Below, in pieces: positions 6,507-14,373 of a DNA stretch of 16,811 nucleotides. How positions within the stretch are numbered: position 1 is the first letter of the stretch; each line of letters begins with the position of its first letter. Source of the DNA: CAYXUG01 sp964468655 (lineage in GTDB: Bacteria > Fidelibacterota > Marinisomatia > Marinisomatales > CAYXUG01); assembly GCA_964468655.1 (NCBI GenBank), contig CAYXUG010000046.1:1-16811 (forward strand), read 5' to 3'. Below the pieces are notes generated by a model. That model saw nothing but the letters and a program-made list of their open reading frames with translations. It was not told the origin of the DNA and searched no databases. The position numbers and the translations under genes are program-made.

Positions 6507-9500
6507 ATGAAGGTCACTGTTTCACTTATATTATCATTGATCCTACTATTCGCCAACTCTCCTGATTTCATCAAATACTACAATTCTGAATCTGATTTTT
6601 TAAGCGGGATTGAAATTACGGATACATTGTTTCACCATGGTAATTATCTTAAAGTGCATACAGACGAAAGGGGGGAAATAACGAAAAAATATTACCATAA
6701 TAAAAATAGCGAACTTGAAAAATATGAACTTTTTTATTACGACTCGACAACACAACAACTTCATAGAATAGATTATTTTGACGCCAATAATATGCTTGTA
6801 AAACAGTTCCGATTCGGTAAATATGAAAAATATTCCACCGAGTTCATTCACGATATTTACGGGCTTGATCATATCAGAGATTTCGGTGACAGAATGACTG
6901 AAATTGTTTTCAGGGAAGATGGTCAACCAGAACAGTACATATTTCGTGATGCCGATAAAATGATATATGGAAAAATCAGTTTTCTCTATGATGAAACTGG
7001 GATAAAAAGGCAGAAAGATTGGATAACATTACCCAAAGAAATAGTAAAATGGAGATTTCAGTACAACTACAATCAAGTAACAGAATTGACTGAACTGTTT
7101 GAATACGATTCTTTGCTGTTTCAGGTTAATCATATTTTTTTAACCGATGACGGTAGATCACCATTAATAACAGTAGATCATCCAACTGATTCATTGCACA
7201 TCAACGGGACATCCTTAATCTATTCACTTTATGAAGATTTGGTTTATTGTGAAATGATCTGGGAAAGAATTGGCGGGAATTTAGATCCACATTCTCCCCA
7301 TGTTTCAGTTTTGACTGAAAAGGAACGGAAAGCGGGAAAACATCACGGAATTCAGTTAACTGATTCACCCATTTTGACCAGTGGTTCGGTATATGATGTT
7401 ACATTTAAGGGGGTAGGAAAGAGTGGGTATCCTGCGATTGATATTGGTATAAAAAATGTGGTATTTGATGATTCGCCGCCACATTATCGAATTATTTCAA
7501 ACAAACATATTAATTCGCCTGAATTTAAATTACACTCCAATGAGTCCTTGGCATCAGCAAGCATTAAGTTTGAGACACTTGATACCGATATCGATACCAT
7601 TACAAACAGAACATTAACTTTGGCTGCTGATGATAATTCTTCCATTAGTTTCACAGTTAATTTAGCAGATAAAATTAAGTTGGTTGATGGTGTTAAATAT
7701 TCCATTGAATTTATTGGCTGGGACCATGCAGGGAATATGGGTGAAAGAATTATATTGGATGAAATCCACTATGATATCAGTCCACCATCAGTAAATATTG
7801 CTATTCCGGAAGAAAATGGATTTATTACAAACAGCCGGCTGAAATTCACTCTTTCTGAACCTGTTTCAGAAGGTTGGTTCAGGTGGAGTCAAACAGACTC
7901 TGTTGACATTTTAATCCTTGGGGAAGGTAAACTTCCTGAAAACACACTTAATTCTGGTACACATGAATTCTTATCTATTCCAGATTCATTATTTTTAGCA
8001 GACAGCGGTATCTTCGATGTAGAGGTGCGGGTGAAGGATTATTCAGGCAATGAATCTGTAACTGCCGCTGCTGGAAATTTAAAAATAGATAAAACACTAC
8101 CCGTAATTAAAGTATATGAACCGGTTGCAGGAGATTACACAAATGAATTCAAATTCAGATATGAATTGAGTGAAGATTTTTCAATGGCTGTTATGGAGAT
8201 AATCAGCATTGATTCGTCACAAAATTATTCAGAAAGACTGGGAAAAGATTTTTTAAAAAAGGCGAATTATGAGTTAGAAGTCTTTGCATTATTTTCTAAA
8301 CTAACGGAAAATTTAGAATACAATGTGCAATTAATCGGGGCGGATTTAGCAGGGAATTTGTCGAATACTGTTTTAATTGAAAAAATTCAATTTGATACAC
8401 AACAACCCATCGCAAATTTATTATCCCTCGATGATGGAATGACCATTGTAAATCCAGATTTATCTTACAGTTTAAGTGAAACACTCAACGAAGGAACGAT
8501 TATTTGGCTATGGTCCGGAGGGGTAGAAGATCAACAATCTCCCCATGAAATCAATTTAACTGGAGAATTACTGCTTGAAGGGATCCATCCCGCACTGCCG
8601 ATGGAACTCCTGCCGAAACTTCAGGATGGAACTCAATATACGGTTACATTTTTCGGTTCGGATTTCGCGGGGAATGCAGCCAAAAGTGTTACCAGAAATA
8701 ATATCGTTTTTGATGTTTCTTCCCCCACTCTAACATTATCCTATCCCAAACCCAACAGTCTAATATCATCTCTTGAATTAACGTATACAAATAATGAGGA
8801 TTTGAAAACCGGGAGTATCATTTGGGAATCGATAGAAGGTGAACCCGATCCGTCTTCGCCCCATACTGCCGTCTTGATTGGTAATGAACTATTGGAGGGA
8901 ATTCACCAATCGTTAGTGTTAGCAGATTCTCCATCACTGATTGATGGAGCGGTGTATCAGGTAAAATTTAAAGGAGAAGATTTTGCAGGTAATTCATCCG
9001 AATCTGTAGAAGTTAACCATGTGTCTTTTGATAGGGGAAAACCTGAATTTGTTTTTCTTTTTCCACAAAATAATAACTTTATCAACCACTCTGAAATAAA
9101 ATATCAATTGAGCGAAACGGTTGAATCGCTGGAGATTGTATGGGAAGAAATTTCCGGAAATCAGGATCCGTTGTCCCCCCGTGTTTTTAAGTTTCCGGAA
9201 ACCCTTAAGAAATTTGACAAAGTTAATGTGGGAAAGGGACGGTATACAGACCAGCAAGTAACTATTATTGATATGACTGAAAATTCCTGTCTTTGCAAAT
9301 TACCTGGGGGAATGAGGGTTTGGATCGATAAAGTAGATATTTCTTTAAGCCATCAATCGTTGAAAAAAGGTGAGCATTCATTGGAAATTGACGCAGAATT
9401 GAAGGACAATACGGCATACAGGATTTATGCAAAAGCAGTTGATAAAGCAGGGAATGAATCAGATATCATAAGTGTAGAAAATATCCAATTTGACCTAACC

Positions 9501-10763
9501 AAACCTGGAATTGATTTTTATTCTTTAAAGTCAAATTCCGTGATTTCAAGTAATAAAATAAGTTACAGACTATCTGAAAATCTTGAAGAGGGATATCTTA
9601 CCTGGACATGGGTTGATGGAACTCCCGATGAGTTGGGTATAAGAGTTCAATTATTAACAGAACAGGAATTAACCAAAGGAGACCATTCATTTGTGATTCT
9701 CCAGGATTCAGTTGACCTCGTAAACGGCAGTGTCTATAACCTCTATTTTGAAGGATGGGATAAAGCAGGGAATTTGACTGATTTTATAGAAATTGAAGAA
9801 ATAGTATTCGATGTATCCTCACCGGAAATCGTTGTTGAATATCCAATTTCAAAATCCATTGTAAATTCAGGTTTGGTAACCTATTCACTCAGCGAAAATT
9901 TTTCTTCAATGGAAATATTCTGGACTAAAACTGGTAGTAAAGTTGATCCTTTTTCACCACACAGAGTTGAATTAACTACCCGTGAATTATCAGAGGGAAT
10001 TCATCAAGTACAACTTTCTGAGAGTTTTCCTCTGCAAGATAGTTCCTACTACACGCTCACGTTTACTGGTCTTGATTTAGGAGGGAATCCATCTGACACG
10101 GTAAGATTAGACAGCATCTATTATGATGTAACTCCACCTGCCGTAAATTTTATATATCCGGTTGAGGATTCTGTAATTGAGGATAAAATGTTGTCATTTT
10201 CCAATAATGAAAATCTGTCTGAATTATTTTTCAAATTTGAACGAATATCCGGATTGGAGGATAATTTATCACCACATCAATTTGAAATAGAAAAGGAGTA
10301 CTTTGATTCGGGGACTCACGAGCAAGTAATGAAGGATGAATTGAAACGGTTGCGGGTGGGTACATCATACCAAATTTCAGGTCAAGGAAAAGACAGAGCA
10401 GGAAATATAACCAAAATTGAAAATGTGGATAATGTTGAAATTATTCGCAGTTTATTGGGGAACTGGATATATAAAGGAGTTTTACTGCAGGCAGTATGGA
10501 ATTTCGGGGAAAATAATAATTTTTCACAGGGTGTATTAATGGGAAGCAGAATCAGTCAAAAAGAATCTGGAATATACACGGTAGATTTCACCAAAAAACC
10601 TTTCGAATTGGAGATTCACCTTGACTCCGGGGAAGACCAATATGCATGGTTTGAATTTACTGGTTCAGAATCCCTACGGGTTGTTGTATCGAAAAACCCT
10701 CTTGCATCATGGACAGATGGTGATATTATGGATTTTGAATATTCCACAGAAAATATTCCTTAG
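6507..10763 (+). CDS. Giant secreted protein with about ten Ig-like repeats
   Basis: The 1418-residue product has a signal peptide (1-17). An N-terminal region (about 20-215) is rich in Tyr, Phe and charged residues, with short YYD/EY repeats faintly like MORN or YD repeats. About ten Ig-like units follow, beginning near residues 217, 326, 428, 533, 635, 741, 847, 1002, 1107 and 1212. Most are about 105 residues long. The unit pattern is a YP-containing first strand, a YxLSE strand, DPxSPH, EL-x-EGxH, DGxxYxVxFxGxDxAGN, and a final VxFDxSxP. Unit 7 is longer by about 50 residues. The C-terminal domain (about 1315-1418) begins LLGNWIYKG and looks lipocalin-like. There is no T9SS sorting tail. 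I infer a surface or adhesin-like role from the architecture. The ATG at 6507 has only a weak SD. Confidence 0.85.
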   Translation: MKVTVSLILSLILLFANSPDFIKYYNSESDFLSGIEITDTLFHHGNYLKVHTDERGEITKKYYHNKNSELEKYELFYYDSTTQQLHRIDYFDANNMLVKQFRFGKYEKYSTEFIHDIYGLDHIRDFGDRMTEIVFREDGQPEQYIFRDADKMIYGKISFLYDETGIKRQKDWITLPKEIVKWRFQYNYNQVTELTELFEYDSLLFQVNHIFLTDDGRSPLITVDHPTDSLHINGTSLIYSLYEDLVYCEMIWERIGGNLDPHSPHVSVLTEKERKAGKHHGIQLTDSPILTSGSVYDVTFKGVGKSGYPAIDIGIKNVVFDDSPPHYRIISNKHINSPEFKLHSNESLASASIKFETLDTDIDTITNRTLTLAADDNSSISFTVNLADKIKLVDGVKYSIEFIGWDHAGNMGERIILDEIHYDISPPSVNIAIPEENGFITNSRLKFTLSEPVSEGWFRWSQTDSVDILILGEGKLPENTLNSGTHEFLSIPDSLFLADSGIFDVEVRVKDYSGNESVTAAAGNLKIDKTLPVIKVYEPVAGDYTNEFKFRYELSEDFSMAVMEIISIDSSQNYSERLGKDFLKKANYELEVFALFSKLTENLEYNVQLIGADLAGNLSNTVLIEKIQFDTQQPIANLLSLDDGMTIVNPDLSYSLSETLNEGTIIWLWSGGVEDQQSPHEINLTGELLLEGIHPALPMELLPKLQDGTQYTVTFFGSDFAGNAAKSVTRNNIVFDVSSPTLTLSYPKPNSLISSLELTYTNNEDLKTGSIIWESIEGEPDPSSPHTAVLIGNELLEGIHQSLVLADSPSLIDGAVYQVKFKGEDFAGNSSESVEVNHVSFDRGKPEFVFLFPQNNNFINHSEIKYQLSETVESLEIVWEEISGNQDPLSPRVFKFPETLKKFDKVNVGKGRYTDQQVTIIDMTENSCLCKLPGGMRVWIDKVDISLSHQSLKKGEHSLEIDAELKDNTAYRIYAKAVDKAGNESDIISVENIQFDLTKPGIDFYSLKSNSVISSNKISYRLSENLEEGYLTWTWVDGTPDELGIRVQLLTEQELTKGDHSFVILQDSVDLVNGSVYNLYFEGWDKAGNLTDFIEIEEIVFDVSSPEIVVEYPISKSIVNSGLVTYSLSENFSSMEIFWTKTGSKVDPFSPHRVELTTRELSEGIHQVQLSESFPLQDSSYYTLTFTGLDLGGNPSDTVRLDSIYYDVTPPAVNFIYPVEDSVIEDKMLSFSNNENLSELFFKFERISGLEDNLSPHQFEIEKEYFDSGTHEQVMKDELKRLRVGTSYQISGQGKDRAGNITKIENVDNVEIIRSLLGNWIYKGVLLQAVWNFGENNNFSQGVLMGSRISQKESGIYTVDFTKKPFELEIHLDSGEDQYAWFEFTGSESLRVVVSKNPLASWTDGDIMDFEYSTENIP
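9190..9350 (+). other. Extra segment inserted in Ig-like unit 7
   Basis: This segment codes for residues of about 896-948. It separates the SPRVFKF strand of unit 7 from its continuation SLKKGEHSLEI. It reads KFDKVNVGKGRYTDQQVTI...CLCKLPGGMRVWIDKVDI, a strand-turn-strand pattern with GKG and LPGGMRVW turns that resembles a small SH3-like or Tudor-like barrel. It contains CLC, the only close Cys pair I noticed in the protein. The other units have a short loop here. The fold is inferred. Confidence 0.5.
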
Positions 10764-10849
10764 AAGTATGAAAATGACATCTGTTATTCAAAAATAATTA
10801 TCTTAAATTCGCACCCGGTTTATCAAATAACATTTTAGAGGAATAGAAA

Positions 10850-11647
10850 ATGGCTAAAGGAAAATCATTTGCAGAAAAAGCTGCAAAAGGCAAAAAAGAC
10901 AAGCCCCAAAGTACAATGGTGAAGTATATAAACTCTGTTAAATCAGAGAAGACAGGACATTACCGTTTTCAGGAAACAATGCTGAAGGTTCCGGCAGGGA
11001 TGAGCTTGGATGCTTATTTAAAGCAGTTGGAGGAAGAACCACTGGTCGTTCCGGAAGAGGAAGTCATCGAAGAAGTTGTTGAGGAAGAAACAGCCAGTGA
11101 ATCTGAAGAAGCAGATTTGTTAGAAGAAAAAGGGGAAACTATTGAAACTTCTGAAACTGAACAACCACCTGAAGATACTACTGAAGAATCAACTGTAGCT
11201 GAATTACCGGCAGAGGAGGAAAGCCAGTCTGAGGAATCAATTGAGCAGTCATCGGAAGGTGAATCGATGGAAGAAGAACAACCTAAAGAAATAACTTCTG
11301 AAGTTGAAGAAGAAATGGAAGATACTACCGTAAGCTCTGAAGAAAAGGACAGTGAAGAAGTAAATACGGAAGAAGTATCAGCAGAAGATGCTCAGACTGA
11401 AGAAACGACTTCCAATGATGAAGTTGAACAGGAACAGCCATCGGGTGAAAGTGCTGAAGAAAAGGACAGTGAGGAAGTCAATACAGAAGCAGTATCAAAA
11501 GAAGAGGATCAATCTGAGGAAACGACCACCGATACAGTTCAAGAATCCGACGATAACTCTGACACCTCCGAGGAGAATGAGAACGAGAAAGCAGAATCAG
11601 AAGAATCTTCGGAAGGGACAGAAGATAGTCCAAAAGAAGATGCCTGA
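10850..11647 (+). CDS. DUF4295 (bL38)-like N-terminus with long acidic tail
   Basis: The 265-residue product has no signal peptide. Residues 1-30 are Lys-rich (MAKGKSFAEKAAKGKKDK). Residues 22-62 read MVKYINSVKSEKTGHYRFQE followed by a Leu-rich helix. The core V-K-S-x-K-T-G-x-Y-x-F-x-E matches what I remember of DUF4295, a roughly 50-residue Bacteroidota family that I recall as ribosomal protein bL38 in Flavobacterium johnsoniae. From residue 63 to the end the chain is almost entirely Glu, Ser, Thr, Asp and Gln and is surely disordered. It contains a 39-residue internal repeat. The family match rests on one short block, so it is tentative. AGAGGAA lies about 8 bases before the ATG. It stands alone, ahead of tRNA-Ser. 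Confidence 0.7.
   Translation: MAKGKSFAEKAAKGKKDKPQSTMVKYINSVKSEKTGHYRFQETMLKVPAGMSLDAYLKQLEEEPLVVPEEEVIEEVVEEETASESEEADLLEEKGETIETSETEQPPEDTTEESTVAELPAEEESQSEESIEQSSEGESMEEEQPKEITSEVEEEMEDTTVSSEEKDSEEVNTEEVSAEDAQTEETTSNDEVEQEQPSGESAEEKDSEEVNTEAVSKEEDQSEETTTDTVQESDDNSDTSEENENEKAESEESSEGTEDSPKEDA
11337..11528 (+). repeat. Internal 117-bp-period repeat in the acidic tail
   Basis: CTGAAGAAAAGGACAGTGA occurs at 11337 and again at 11454. The similarity runs on for about 70 bases and encodes EEKDSEEVNTE-VS twice. The period of 117 bp is 39 codons, so the copy is in frame. The second copy has diverged at several third positions, so the duplication is not very recent. Confidence 0.85.
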
Positions 11648-11686
11648 ACCAAACTCAAATTTTATTCCAATTAACCGATTTAAATT

Positions 11687-11773
11687 GGAGAGGTGTCCGA
11701 GTGGCTGAAGGAGCACGCTTGGAAAGCGTGTAAACGGTTTCCCGTTTCGCGGGTTCAAATCCCGCCCTCTCCG
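11687..11773 (+). tRNA. tRNA-Ser(GGA)
   Basis: The complete 87-base tRNA has the acceptor stem GGAGAGG (11687-11693) with CCTCTCC (11766-11772) and discriminator G11773. The anticodon stem CACGC/GCGTG encloses TTGGAAA, so the anticodon is GGA. The long variable arm (TAAACGGTTTCCCGTTTC region) and the T arm GCGGG-TTCAAAT-CCCGC are typical of class II tRNA-Ser. CCA is not encoded. The 222 bases between it and the gene at 11996 hold no gene that I can support, only AT-rich DNA that probably includes the promoter of the next operon. Confidence 0.97.
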
Positions 11774-11995
11774 CACTTTTATCTGCAAATAAAAATTAGT
11801 AAAATCAAAGACTCAATATCTTGATTCCAACAAGTTATCCGTTTTTTTTAATTACTTCAGAAGTTCACTGGACAAATAAATAGTTTTTAGTAAATTCATA
11901 TCAATTAAATTAACATTGTTAGATATGAACAAACGCACACCTGAAATATTTTTTATAAAATCAGCATTCAACCGCGATCAAAATTCGGAGTAAAA

Positions 11996-14236
11996 ATGAA
12001 AAAAACTTTTAAACTTTTTCTACTATTAACTCTTATATCTTTCACCGCAGTATCTGCTGCTGAAGAAATAGCCAGAGTCACAAAAACCCGAGGGTTAGTA
12101 CAAATAAAACGACTGACAGAACCAACATTTCAGGATGTTTCGGTGGGTGGGTCTATTTTTTCCGGTGATGCAATAAAAGTGGGAAATCCCGGTTTTTGCA
12201 TGGTGATTTACCTTGATGACAAAAGTGTATTAAAGATTCGTGAATCAACGCAGTTTCAATTTATTGATACTGAAAACACACGGACACTTGATATTGAATT
12301 CGGTAAAATATTGTCTGATGTTAAAAAGGATAAAAAGAAAGATTTCAGAGTGGAAACGCCAGTATCTGTTGGTAGTGTTAAAGGAACTCAATTCTGGACA
12401 GTTTCAAATAAATCCGGTTTCGATAAATTCTATGGGTTAGAGGGACAATTGGAGGTTTTTAATTCCGTTAGCGGTCAATCGGTAATGCTTGGGCCTGGGC
12501 AGATGACGTTGTCTACTGCAACAGGACAAATAATGACTTCACCTGCGAGTCCTGAGGAAATTCCCGATGATCCTGAGGCAGAAGATGAGGTAGAAGAACC
12601 CGAAGAGGAAGAAGTTGAAGAAGAAGAACCGGAAGAAGATCCACAGGAACCAGAGGAGCCGGAAGAACCCGAAGAGCCACAGGAACTCGAAGAACCCGAG
12701 GAGCCCGAAGAACCGGAAGAACTTGAAGAAATGCCGGAGGAAGAACCAATTCCTGAACCGGAACCTGAAGCTGATGGACCATTTAACTTTGGACTCGGTT
12801 TGGGATCAGTTACCATAGACGGAGTTCTTTACAACCAACTAGCACTTCGCCCTGAAATGAAATTCGGGAAACTGGGTATTGGTTTGGACTTGGTGGTCTA
12901 TATTGACAGCGAAGGCAACATCCGCAAAGAAGAGTGGGATGACGTAACAGACATTGTAGACAAATTCCTTTATATCCGATGGGCTGAAAAAAAGGATCCA
13001 TACTGGTTTAAACTTGGTGCGCTGGATGGTGTTACCCTCGGCTACGGCGGATTGCTGAATAGGTATTCCAATATGATGGAATTTCCATCTATTAGAAAAG
13101 TCGGTTTTAATGCTGGTGTAAACATTGCAAGAATCGGTGCTGAATTATTTGCAGCGAATGTAAAGGAATTAGCCAATGAAAATCCCGGAACTCTTATTGG
13201 CTTGAGAGGATCATATAGAATTTCAAAAGCATTGCCATTAAGAATTGGCGCTAATTTTGTCATGGATATGAACCAGTTTGGCGGATTAAGCGACGCTGAT
13301 GAGGACTCCTATCCCGATATATTTGATGATTTTCCGGATAATGCGAATTTATGGAATGATACGGATGGTGACGGAATCCCTGATTTCGAAGGAGGTTCAA
13401 AGGAACCTGAGAGTGGTTGGGATATTGATGGCGATGGTGATAATATACTAGATTCAGATGAAGATTCTGAAAATGTTTCCCTAAAACCGACTCCATTTAG
13501 TATCCTGGACAATGAAGCAACCGCTACAGGGTTTGCATTTGATCTTGGTTATCCCATTTTGAATACTAAAGTAGTTGCTCTTGAGGTGTATACAGAATTT
13601 AATCAACTTGTTTTTCCGGCAGTGTCTTCAATTAACCGGGTGGAAAAAACAGGATCCGGAATTACTATTCCGGGATTGAGAGCCAATCTATTCAAGTTTC
13701 TGAATCTCAGTTTTGAATACAGAATCAAAGAGGGCTATTTTATTCCTCAATTCTTTGATCAGGCATATGATTTGAACCGCGTGATTGTAAGTTATGATGT
13801 CGATGGAAATGCGAGCGTGAATACCAAGGATATGTACATATTCAGTGATCCGTCATCCAAGGCAAGCACTGCCGGGTATTACGGTTCTGCAGGAGCAGAT
13901 ATTTTCGGTCTGGTTCAGTTTACAGCGTCTTACACAAGCATGAAAGCAAGCGATACAGAATTCAACAGCTTCTTTGCATTGCTATCAGCCAATACAGATA
14001 ACATTCCAAAACTGAGCGCTGCATCTGCATACTATCAGCGGAATAATGACGAAAATCCCTTTGATTTTAAAAATCCGTCAGAGAATACAATTCTCGGTTA
14101 CAGAATCGGCTATGAAGTGAGTAAAGGAGTGAGTCTGGTTTGGAATTTCCGTCAGTTTTACAGGGATGATGGATCTGGAAATAACGTTCTTGAACCGATC
14201 AAGCAGACGACCATCGAAACCGTGTTCAACTTTTGA
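11996..14236 (+). CDS. FecR-domain / acidic linker / outer-membrane barrel fusion with Ca-binding loop
   Basis: The 746-residue product has a signal peptide (1-21, cut after VSA). A FecR-type domain (about 24-165) follows, with the pattern ARVTKTRGLVQIKR, GDAIKVG, DDKSVLKI and ETPVSVGSVKGTQF. Residues of about 183-262 are a Glu-Pro repeat linker (PEEPEEP type). The rest (about 263-746) is beta-strand rich and ends in TVFNF, as expected of an outer-membrane barrel. A thrombospondin-3-like Asp-rich segment at about 432-492 (DADEDSYPDIF, DTDGDGIPDF, DIDGDGDN) probably binds calcium in a surface loop. FecR domains in sigma/anti-sigma systems are inner-membrane proteins; here the domain is secreted and probably structural. 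CGGAG lies 5 bases before the ATG. This gene leads a tight five-gene cluster. Confidence 0.85.
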   Translation: MKKTFKLFLLLTLISFTAVSAAEEIARVTKTRGLVQIKRLTEPTFQDVSVGGSIFSGDAIKVGNPGFCMVIYLDDKSVLKIRESTQFQFIDTENTRTLDIEFGKILSDVKKDKKKDFRVETPVSVGSVKGTQFWTVSNKSGFDKFYGLEGQLEVFNSVSGQSVMLGPGQMTLSTATGQIMTSPASPEEIPDDPEAEDEVEEPEEEEVEEEEPEEDPQEPEEPEEPEEPQELEEPEEPEEPEELEEMPEEEPIPEPEPEADGPFNFGLGLGSVTIDGVLYNQLALRPEMKFGKLGIGLDLVVYIDSEGNIRKEEWDDVTDIVDKFLYIRWAEKKDPYWFKLGALDGVTLGYGGLLNRYSNMMEFPSIRKVGFNAGVNIARIGAELFAANVKELANENPGTLIGLRGSYRISKALPLRIGANFVMDMNQFGGLSDADEDSYPDIFDDFPDNANLWNDTDGDGIPDFEGGSKEPESGWDIDGDGDNILDSDEDSENVSLKPTPFSILDNEATATGFAFDLGYPILNTKVVALEVYTEFNQLVFPAVSSINRVEKTGSGITIPGLRANLFKFLNLSFEYRIKEGYFIPQFFDQAYDLNRVIVSYDVDGNASVNTKDMYIFSDPSSKASTAGYYGSAGADIFGLVQFTASYTSMKASDTEFNSFFALLSANTDNIPKLSAASAYYQRNNDENPFDFKNPSENTILGYRIGYEVSKGVSLVWNFRQFYRDDGSGNNVLEPIKQTTIETVFNF

Positions 14237-14238
14237 TC

Positions 14239-14373
14239 GTGCGAACAGTACTCAAATTTGACTCAAACAGAAAAGGATTCGAAAAAGCAGTGTATTTTCT
14301 ATTAATTACTGCTGGCGCTTTGGTTCTATTTGGAATTTACTGGATTTTGCAATTTGTTAAAACCGGAGGTTAA
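14239..14373 (+). CDS. 44-residue single-pass membrane protein
   Basis: This short ORF fills the gap between the barrel gene and the selenoprotein gene. It has a basic N-terminus (VRTVLKFDSNRKGFEK), one clear transmembrane helix (about residues 18-38, AVYFLLITAGALVLFGIYWI) and a short tail, FVKTGG. Its TAA touches the ATG of the next gene, and the SD of that gene lies inside its last codons, so the two are probably coupled. The start is GTG 14239 or TTG 14233; the latter overlaps the barrel stop codon. Neither has a good SD. I know no family. The hydrophobic pattern and tight packing argue for a real gene. Confidence 0.55.
   Translation: MRTVLKFDSNRKGFEKAVYFLLITAGALVLFGIYWILQFVKTGG
14365..14369 (+). 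promoter_or_regulatory. Ribosome binding site of the selenoprotein gene
   Basis: GGAGG lies 4 bases before the ATG at 14374, within the last codons of the preceding ORF. It is among the strongest SD sequences in the window. Its placement supports an expressed gene at a spot where the next stop codon would otherwise come after only ten codons. Confidence 0.75.

Noticed and set aside
7150..10450. Regular repeats as a CRISPR or DNA repeat array
   Set aside because: The repetition is at protein level only (about 105 residues, strongly diverged DNA) in one long open frame.
12475..12816. Minus-strand Ser/Gly-rich reading frame
   Set aside because: It is the exact antisense of the Glu-Pro repeat linker (GAA/GAG/CCN read backwards gives Ser/Gly codons) and has no SD.
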